Assembly: GCA_023398345.1 (NCBI GenBank)
Contig: JAEWSK010000311.1
Span: forward strand, 1-18,823
Origin: Armatimonadota bacterium
GTDB lineage: Bacteria; Armatimonadota; UBA5829
Direction: 5' to 3'
Length of the DNA: 18,823 nucleotides
Shown here: positions 13,625 through 18,823 of the stretch, piece after piece
Layout of the letters: each line of letters begins with the position of its first letter
How positions within the stretch are numbered: the stretch's first letter is position 1
Made by a program: the position numbers and the translations under genes
Notes under the pieces: generated by a model
What the model was told of the DNA's origin: nothing
Databases searched by the model: none
Seen by the model: only the letters and a program-made list of their open reading frames with translations

Positions 13625-15127
13625 TTGTCACGCATCCAAAAAGTCACCTTGATTGAACCCCGGCCTCCGGGCTGCCATGTATACAGCCGCTTTGCACTGC
13701 CGAGGTTGGGTTTGCCGATTCTCGGGGCAATGCTTAAGAAAAATGGGATGGATGTCTCGATATATTGCCAGGACATACACCCGATAGATATTGAAGAAGT
13801 GCTTGCCTCTGAACTTGTGGGTATCTCAACGACCACATCGACCGCGCCGGAAGCATATCGCATTGCAAAGCTAGTAAAACAGGCCGGGATACCCGTAGTA
13901 ATGGGCGGCTCGCATGTCACATTTTTGCCCGATGAGGCACTTGAGCATGCCGACTTTTGCGTTAGAGGAGAGGGCGAGCACACATTTTCCGAACTTATTG
14001 ACGCGATCGACGCCAATTCGGGCTTTGATTCCATCAACGGCCTATCATACAGGGTCGGAACAGACGTTTATCACAACCCCGATCGCGGGCTTATAAAAGA
14101 TCTTGACTCGCTGCCATTTCCCGATCTGTCGCTTATAAAAGGGCAAGAGAAGATTGCGCTGGATCCAATAATAACGTCGCGCGGCTGTCCTTACGATTGC
14201 AGCTTTTGCAGTGTGACACCCATGTTCGGGCGCGCTTGCCGCTATCGAGACACTGAGCAAGTAATAGAAGAATTGCGCAATACCAAGCGCAAAATGACGT
14301 TTTTTTATGACGACAACTTCTGCTCGAATCGCGACCGCACCAAGACGCTGCTGGATAGAATGCTCTCGGAGGGCATTTGTAGGCCGTGGTGCGCACAAGT
14401 GCGGGCGGACGTCGTGCGCGATAGAGAGCTTATAAAGCTCTTTGCCGAATCCGGCTGTTGGGTTTTATATATTGGCTTTGAGTCCGCGAGCGCCGAGACG
14501 CTGGCGGAGTATAATAAGCACCAGAGCATTGAGGAAATGGCGGAGGCCGTGCGAATTCTTCACGAGAATCAAATTCTAGTCCATGGCATGTTCGTTCTCG
14601 GCGCGGACAGCGATAACACTCAGGGCATTCGCGGAACCGTCGATTTTGCAATGAAGAATGGCGTAGACACCGCGCAGTTTATGGCCTTGACACCGTTGCC
14701 TGGTACTGTGTACTATAATGAGTTAGTGCGGCAAAACCGGCTGCTTACGCGGGACTGGCAGCTCTACGACGGCCACCATGTGGTTTATCAGCCACGACGC
14801 ATAAGTTCGTATGAGCTGCAGCGAGAGGCGTTTCGAGCAATGAAGCGTTTCTACAGTTTGCGCGAGTGTGCCAAGATGCTGATTGGTTTTGATTTTGCAA
14901 AGTTTATTGCTGTGTTGAACTGGAACCTTTTGAGGGGAAAGTGGCGTAGGGCAAGCTGGCAGATCGAGACCCGAGCGCGCAAATGGCTTTACACCGCGTA
15001 TGGCCATTTTGCAATACGCCGCGTTGAGGCGGCAAGCAAGGAGTGGACGCAGGTACTGGCAAAAGTTGCTCTCCGAATACGCGAGTCACTAAAGTCCCCG
15101 TCCGACAAACTAAAAAACAATGTCTGA
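13625..15127 (+). CDS. B12-binding-domain radical SAM enzyme of unknown substrate
   Basis: The product is 500 residues from TTG at 13625, chosen for the AAGGAGGG 5 bases upstream. A GTG at 13577, 16 codons earlier, is in frame but has no such site. The N-terminal 150 residues form the cobalamin-binding-type fold (LPRLGLPILGAMLKKNG, ELVGISTTTSTAPEAYRIAKLVKQ, VVMGGSHVTFLPDEAL, FCVRGEGEHTF). The DxHxxG cobalamin-ligand motif is not seen, as in many of this subfamily. The radical SAM core follows with RGCPYDCSFCSVTPMFG (the CxxxCxxC cluster site), FFYDDNF, and LYIGFESAS. TPLPGTVYYNEL and a long basic C-terminal tail close it. Related enzymes act in lipid, hopanoid, tetrapyrrole and natural product pathways. 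The stop overlaps the kinase start by 8 bases. Confidence 0.92.
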   Translation: MSRIQKVTLIEPRPPGCHVYSRFALPRLGLPILGAMLKKNGMDVSIYCQDIHPIDIEEVLASELVGISTTTSTAPEAYRIAKLVKQAGIPVVMGGSHVTFLPDEALEHADFCVRGEGEHTFSELIDAIDANSGFDSINGLSYRVGTDVYHNPDRGLIKDLDSLPFPDLSLIKGQEKIALDPIITSRGCPYDCSFCSVTPMFGRACRYRDTEQVIEELRNTKRKMTFFYDDNFCSNRDRTKTLLDRMLSEGICRPWCAQVRADVVRDRELIKLFAESGCWVLYIGFESASAETLAEYNKHQSIEEMAEAVRILHENQILVHGMFVLGADSDNTQGIRGTVDFAMKNGVDTAQFMALTPLPGTVYYNELVRQNRLLTRDWQLYDGHHVVYQPRRISSYELQREAFRAMKRFYSLRECAKMLIGFDFAKFIAVLNWNLLRGKWRRASWQIETRARKWLYTAYGHFAIRRVEAASKEWTQVLAKVALRIRESLKSPSDKLKNNV

Positions 15128-16289
15128 ACGCATAAAAAGTATAAAAGAATGCTTTTCACAGCTATTTGGCTCGACTTCCGATGTGGTAGTGAAAGGGCCG
15201 GGCCGAGTAGATTTGATGGGGAGCCACACCGACTACAATGAAGGCTTCGTTCTACCGGTCGCGGTGAATGTAGACGTGCTCGCAACCGGCAGCCTTCGGG
15301 ACGACGATAAAATTGCAGTCTACTCCGGCAACTTCGATACTCTGGTCGAATTTCCGTTGAGCACAATTGAGTTTGATAACGTCAACACATGGTCGAACTA
15401 TGTGCGCGGCGTTATTTGTTTTTTGCGCGAAGCCGGCGTCAAACTTAAGGGAGCCAACATCGCGCTGCATGGAAACGTGCCTATAGGATCGGGGCTTTCG
15501 AGTTCGGCTGCAATTGAGATGGCGGTCGGATTTCTAATGCAAAAGCTTATTGGGTTTGATATGAGCGGGCCTGACCTCGCTTTGGTCGGCCAGGCGGCGG
15601 AGAATAAATTCGTCGGCGTCAATACGGGGATAATGGATCAGTTCATATCCCGATTGGGTAAAAAAGACTCCGCGCTATTTCTCGATTGTCGCAGTCTTGA
15701 ATACGAGCATTTGCCGCTGGATACTTCGAAAGTAAAGATCGTTGTGTGCAATACAATGAAGCGCCGTGGGCTGGTCGATAGCGAGTATGATTTGCGCCGG
15801 GCGCAGTGCGAAGAGGGTGCGCGATTGCTTGCGAGGTGGTATCCCGAGGTTAAGGCTCTGCGCGATGTGACGCCGGATATGTATGAAAAGCACAAGGCGG
15901 ATTTGCCCGAAGTAGTGAGAAAGCGTGTTGCGCATGTTGTGAGCGAGAACGAGCGCGTGCTGGAGAGCCGTGACGTGCTTGCGACGGGGGATTTAGTGAC
16001 ATTCGGGAAGTTAATGAACAAATCCCATGATTGTGCCCGCGATCTATACGAAGTGAGCTGTCCTGAGCTTGAGGCGATGGTGGAAGTTACGCGAAATGCC
16101 CCGGGGTCGCTGTGCGGAAGAATGGCGGGGGCTGGGTTTGGAGGTTGCACCGTAAGTCTTGTTGAGGATAAATTCGTGGAACAATTTATCCAGGTTGTAT
16201 CGGTAGAATATGAAGCAAAGACAAAACTGGTGCCGTCTCTTTACGTCTGCACCGCTGAAGATGGGGCATGTGTAATCGAAAAATCGTAG
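15120..16289 (+). CDS. galK: Galactokinase-family GHMP sugar kinase with a substituted substrate motif
   Basis: The product is 389 residues, the normal length for galactokinase, which phosphorylates galactose at C1 in the Leloir pathway. The family signature reads GRVDLMGSHTDYNEGFVLP (residues 28-46). The ATP loop PIGSGLSSSAA is at about 121-131. The catalytic-base segment GVNTGIMDQFIS has Asp at about 173, and the C-terminal GHMP motif is CGRMAGAGFGGCTVSLV. The usual GEHTDY is GSHTDY: Ser35 replaces a Glu that contacts the sugar in known structures (Glu43 of the human enzyme). Arg29 and Asp38 are kept. A related sugar as substrate is therefore possible. No clear ribosome binding site precedes the ATG, which overlaps the upstream stop, consistent with translational coupling. 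Confidence 0.88.
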   Translation: MSERIKSIKECFSQLFGSTSDVVVKGPGRVDLMGSHTDYNEGFVLPVAVNVDVLATGSLRDDDKIAVYSGNFDTLVEFPLSTIEFDNVNTWSNYVRGVICFLREAGVKLKGANIALHGNVPIGSGLSSSAAIEMAVGFLMQKLIGFDMSGPDLALVGQAAENKFVGVNTGIMDQFISRLGKKDSALFLDCRSLEYEHLPLDTSKVKIVVCNTMKRRGLVDSEYDLRRAQCEEGARLLARWYPEVKALRDVTPDMYEKHKADLPEVVRKRVAHVVSENERVLESRDVLATGDLVTFGKLMNKSHDCARDLYEVSCPELEAMVEVTRNAPGSLCGRMAGAGFGGCTVSLVEDKFVEQFIQVVSVEYEAKTKLVPSLYVCTAEDGACVIEKS

Positions 16290-16345
16290 CGGCAGCACTC
16301 AGATTATGACAAATACTGGCTGCTACTACAGGAGAGAAAATTATC

Positions 16346-16864
16346 GTGAAGTGCGTAAAGTGCGGTGCCCAACTGCGCGACAATCAAAAAGTATGTATTC
16401 AGTGCGGGACGCGCACGGCCGCGGGCGGAAATTTTCAAGTTGAACAAAAAGAGGCATGGAAGCCATCGCTGAACGTAAAAGTTGCAGCGGCAGGTGCGGC
16501 GCTGCTCATTATACTTTTGATCGTGACGGCGTGCTTAAAGATTGTCCCGCCAGAGACAGTTGCCAAGCAGTGGTTTGACTCAATGGTCAGCCGCAACTAT
16601 TCCAAGGCCGCGAATTTCCATTCCCAGCAGTTTATTGCAGAAATGGAACAGACGATGTTCGACACGCGGGCAAAATCGGACATGATTATCGACAGACTGG
16701 GCGGCGTGCAGACGCCATACACTTTTAGCGCGCCGACGACCACCGCTCCGGGACAGGCGTCAGTTTTAGTCAAATTTACATCCGACGATGGCCAGCCCGG
16801 CACAATTACAATTTCCCTTGGCAAGTTCGGCCGCAAATGGCTGATAACGAGTATGTCTTACTGA
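16346..16864 (+). CDS. Zinc-ribbon, single-pass membrane protein with an extracytoplasmic domain
   Basis: The product is 172 residues from a GTG with AGGAGAG 9 bases upstream. Residues 1-22 form a double CxxC zinc ribbon (CVKCGAQLRDNQKVCIQCG). A transmembrane helix follows at about 47-65 (VAAAGAALLIILLIVTACL). The outer domain (PPETVAKQWFDSMVSRNYSKAANF... to KWLITSMSY) resembles the small alpha+beta NTF2/lumazine-binding-like domains often attached to such anchors. No catalytic residues stand out. It lies 56 bases after the kinase and may share its transcript. Its end is only 27 bases from the convergent ABC gene, with T-rich sequence between. Function unknown. Confidence 0.78.
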   Translation: MKCVKCGAQLRDNQKVCIQCGTRTAAGGNFQVEQKEAWKPSLNVKVAAAGAALLIILLIVTACLKIVPPETVAKQWFDSMVSRNYSKAANFHSQQFIAEMEQTMFDTRAKSDMIIDRLGGVQTPYTFSAPTTTAPGQASVLVKFTSDDGQPGTITISLGKFGRKWLITSMSY

Positions 16865-16891
16865 TTTTTTTACAACGCGCCGGATTTTTTA

Positions 16892-18694
16892 TTAACCAAT
16901 TTCATCGTCGAGCCGAAATTGCATGTCGTACATTTGTGCGTAGACGCCGTCGTTATCCACTAAGCTCTTGTGGTTGCCTACTTCTGTTATGCGTCCGTTT
17001 TCCAGCGTGATAATTTGATCTGCGTGCTTGATTGTCGATAGCCGGTGCGCTATTACAAATGTCGTGCGGCCTTCCATCAGCTTGTCCATTGCGCAGTGGA
17101 TGAGATATTCTGACTCGGAATCGACGGAGCTTGTGGCCTCGTCGAGAATGAGAATGCGCGGGTCTGCAAGTATCGCTCGGGCAATTGCGAGACGCTGTTT
17201 TTGACCGCCGGAAAGTTTTACTCCTCGCTCGCCGATCTCGGTATCGTAGCCATTTTGCATTTGTTCAATGAACTCGGCGGCGTTTGCGGCAATTGCGGCC
17301 TCTACTATTTCTTCGTCAGTGGCGTCGAGCTTGCCGTAGCGGATGTTTTCTTTGACTGTGCCGTTGAAAAGAAACGTGTCTTGCAGCACCATTGCGATTT
17401 GACGTCGCAGCGAGTCCTTTTTGACATAGCGCACGTCGAAACCGTCTATTAAAATTCTGCCAGCTATCGGGTCATAAAATCGCGGAATGAGATTTACAAG
17501 GCTCGTTTTACCTGCGCCGCTGCGGCCCACAAGCGCTACGATTTGTCCCGGCTCGGCTTTTATGCAAATGTCGGTAAGAACTTCGTCATAGTCGCCATAG
17601 CCGAAGTCCACATGTTCAAAATCGAGTCTGCCCTGCACGCGCGGCAGATCAATGGCGTCGTCAGCGTCTTTTATCTGTGGTTCTTCATCGACCAGCTCAA
17701 AAATGCGCTCGGCTGCGGCAAGTGAGCGTTGGATTGTGTCATTGACTTGTGCGAGGCCACGGACGGGTTCATAAAACATTCCCATATACATTGTGAAGAT
17801 GACTAAAGTGCCCATCGTCACGGTCGGCGCATGCCTAACTACCATCAGTGCGCCCGCAACCCACACCAGCACGGATATGCTGCGAACTAAAATATCCACC
17901 GACGGAAAGAATCTCGTCCACATGCGAATTGCATTTACTCGCATATCGTAGAACGCCTCAATGTCGCGCTCAAAGTTTGCATATTCAAAATCCTCGCGCG
18001 CAAAAGCTTTAATTACGCGAATGCCGCTGAGGTTTTCCTGCACCTTGGCGTTAATCTCGGCTAAGCGCTGTCGCACGGATCGATACACCGGCCGCACCCT
18101 GCGCGAGAAACGATAAGCAAGCACGAAAAGTATTGGAATGGGGATCATTGCAATAAATGCAAGCGTCGGCGAAATCCAAATCATTACCGCGCACATGCCC
18201 ACCAGCCGAATTGCGTCGGAGACTGTGTCCGCGGCGTGTATCACGAATTCTTCGACAACTTCAGAGTCATTTGTAACTCGCGACATTACCTCGCCGGTCT
18301 GTCTGCTGTCGAAAAATGAGAGTGACAAGGTCTGAATGTGGTCATAAACTTGTTTTCGTAAGTCGAGAAGAATTCTCTCGCCCAGCACATGCATTGTAAG
18401 GCCGCGCACCCATATCATGAACGACGAACTGGTGTATACGACCATTTGCACGATCATGCTCATTATCAAAATGTGAACTCTGGCGGAGTCAGTTTCGTGC
18501 TGGCTATTTAATACCACTCGATCAGTTATCGAGTTGCCGTAGATCAATGGCGGAATCAATGCGGCAAAGGCTATCCACAAGTTTGCCGTCACGCCCAAGA
18601 TTACAGATTTTTTATACGGTGAGAGGTATGTAAGCAACCGCAGGAAAGCCTGACGCTTGTTTTTGGGTTTGTTCTTCTCGTCAATAGTACTCAT
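16892..18694 (-). CDS. MsbA/LmrA-type ABC exporter half-transporter
   Basis: The product is 600 residues, counted from the ATG at 18692-18694, where AGGATAGG precedes the start and the sequence becomes typical (MSTIDEKNKPKNKRQAFLRLLTYL). An upstream start 26 codons earlier adds a proline-rich stretch unlike the family. The six-helix transmembrane domain spans about 25-315, with the coupling region FFDSRQTGEVMSRVTNDSE. The ATPase domain has Walker A GRSGAGKT (390-397), Q-loop Gln438, signature LSGGQ (494-498), Walker B ILILDE (514-519) and switch His550. All catalytic residues are present, so it should work as a homodimeric exporter of lipids, drugs or peptides. The substrate cannot be read from sequence. 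Confidence 0.96.
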   Translation of the reverse strand: MSTIDEKNKPKNKRQAFLRLLTYLSPYKKSVILGVTANLWIAFAALIPPLIYGNSITDRVVLNSQHETDSARVHILIMSMIVQMVVYTSSSFMIWVRGLTMHVLGERILLDLRKQVYDHIQTLSLSFFDSRQTGEVMSRVTNDSEVVEEFVIHAADTVSDAIRLVGMCAVMIWISPTLAFIAMIPIPILFVLAYRFSRRVRPVYRSVRQRLAEINAKVQENLSGIRVIKAFAREDFEYANFERDIEAFYDMRVNAIRMWTRFFPSVDILVRSISVLVWVAGALMVVRHAPTVTMGTLVIFTMYMGMFYEPVRGLAQVNDTIQRSLAAAERIFELVDEEPQIKDADDAIDLPRVQGRLDFEHVDFGYGDYDEVLTDICIKAEPGQIVALVGRSGAGKTSLVNLIPRFYDPIAGRILIDGFDVRYVKKDSLRRQIAMVLQDTFLFNGTVKENIRYGKLDATDEEIVEAAIAANAAEFIEQMQNGYDTEIGERGVKLSGGQKQRLAIARAILADPRILILDEATSSVDSESEYLIHCAMDKLMEGRTTFVIAHRLSTIKHADQIITLENGRITEVGNHKSLVDNDGVYAQMYDMQFRLDDEIG

Positions 18695-18791
18695 GGAACC
18701 TATCCTAACACCGTAAGTTTGCGTTGGCAAGCGCACCGTGCCCGTAATTGGGGGCGTAGGGTAAAAAAACACAGAGAAAATTTTTGATGAT

Positions 18792-18819
18792 TTGACATAT
18801 ACCCCGCGCGATGTATACT
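18792..18819 (+). promoter_or_regulatory. Sigma-70-type promoter reading out of the window
   Basis: A perfect TTGACA at 18792-18797, a 16-base spacer and TATACT at 18814-18819 form a strong promoter. It diverges from the ABC gene and must serve a gene beyond the right edge. Confidence 0.6.
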
Positions 18820-18823
18820 GTTG

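Noticed and set aside
13390..14037. 215-codon minus-strand ORF opposite the radical SAM gene
   Set aside because: Most of it is antisense to a well-supported enzyme and has the Ser/Thr-rich composition of a shadow frame; only its last 47 codons lie outside a gene and are reported separately.
18695..18772. 26-residue N-terminal extension of the ABC exporter
   Set aside because: The extension is Pro/Thr rich and unlike the family, while ATG 18694 has a purine-rich site upstream and gives a standard 600-residue protein.

Overview
The window is ordinary bacterial chromosome of moderate G+C. Most genes have strong AGGAGG-type ribosome binding sites, and several real starts are TTG or GTG. I think the host is a free-living, flagellated, probably Gram-negative-type bacterium from a poorly sampled phylum. 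The C-terminal OB-like repeats of the large C25 peptidase recall proteins I associate with Armatimonadota, but this is a weak impression, not a proof. Two perfect parS sites beside parAB suggest a position near the replication origin.

Layout. 1-106: possible tail of a + strand gene. 138-342: a non-coding block packed with perfect triloop hairpins, including a 41-nt palindrome. 347-4357 (-): a very large secreted gingipain-like C25 peptidase. 4502-4741 (+): a small cysteine-rich zinc-ribbon ORF. 4735-5265 (+): the most striking locus. A sigma-28-type promoter is followed by an unmistakable class I cyclic-di-GMP (GEMM-I) riboswitch, a possible terminator, a hairpin over the ribosome binding site, and flgM, the anti-sigma-28 factor. 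5393-7016 (+): parA-parB with a parS inside parB, closed by a strong bidirectional terminator. 7150-11199 (-): a stand-alone AsnC/Lrp ligand-binding domain protein, queG (whose first codons are a second parS), and a Lon-family AAA_32 protease. 11477-13377 (+): a membrane-anchored propeller-like protein and a GlmU-type nucleotidyltransferase, 2 nt apart. 13625-16864 (+): a B12-binding-type radical SAM enzyme overlapping a galactokinase-family kinase, then a zinc-ribbon membrane protein. 16892-18694 (-): an MsbA/LmrA-type ABC exporter. The right edge carries a good sigma-70-type promoter firing out of the window.

How it fits together. The flgM locus reads as one regulatory circuit. Sigma-28 would transcribe its own antagonist, and the second messenger that controls the motile/sessile switch would gate that transcript through an RNA aptamer. 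parA, parB and the two parS sites form a chromosome segregation module. The glmU-like, radical SAM, galactokinase and ABC exporter genes may share a cell-envelope or glycan theme, but only adjacency supports that. The aptamer and parS sites are near-certain from sequence. The direction of the riboswitch, the substrate of the sugar kinase and the role of the hairpin block are inference.
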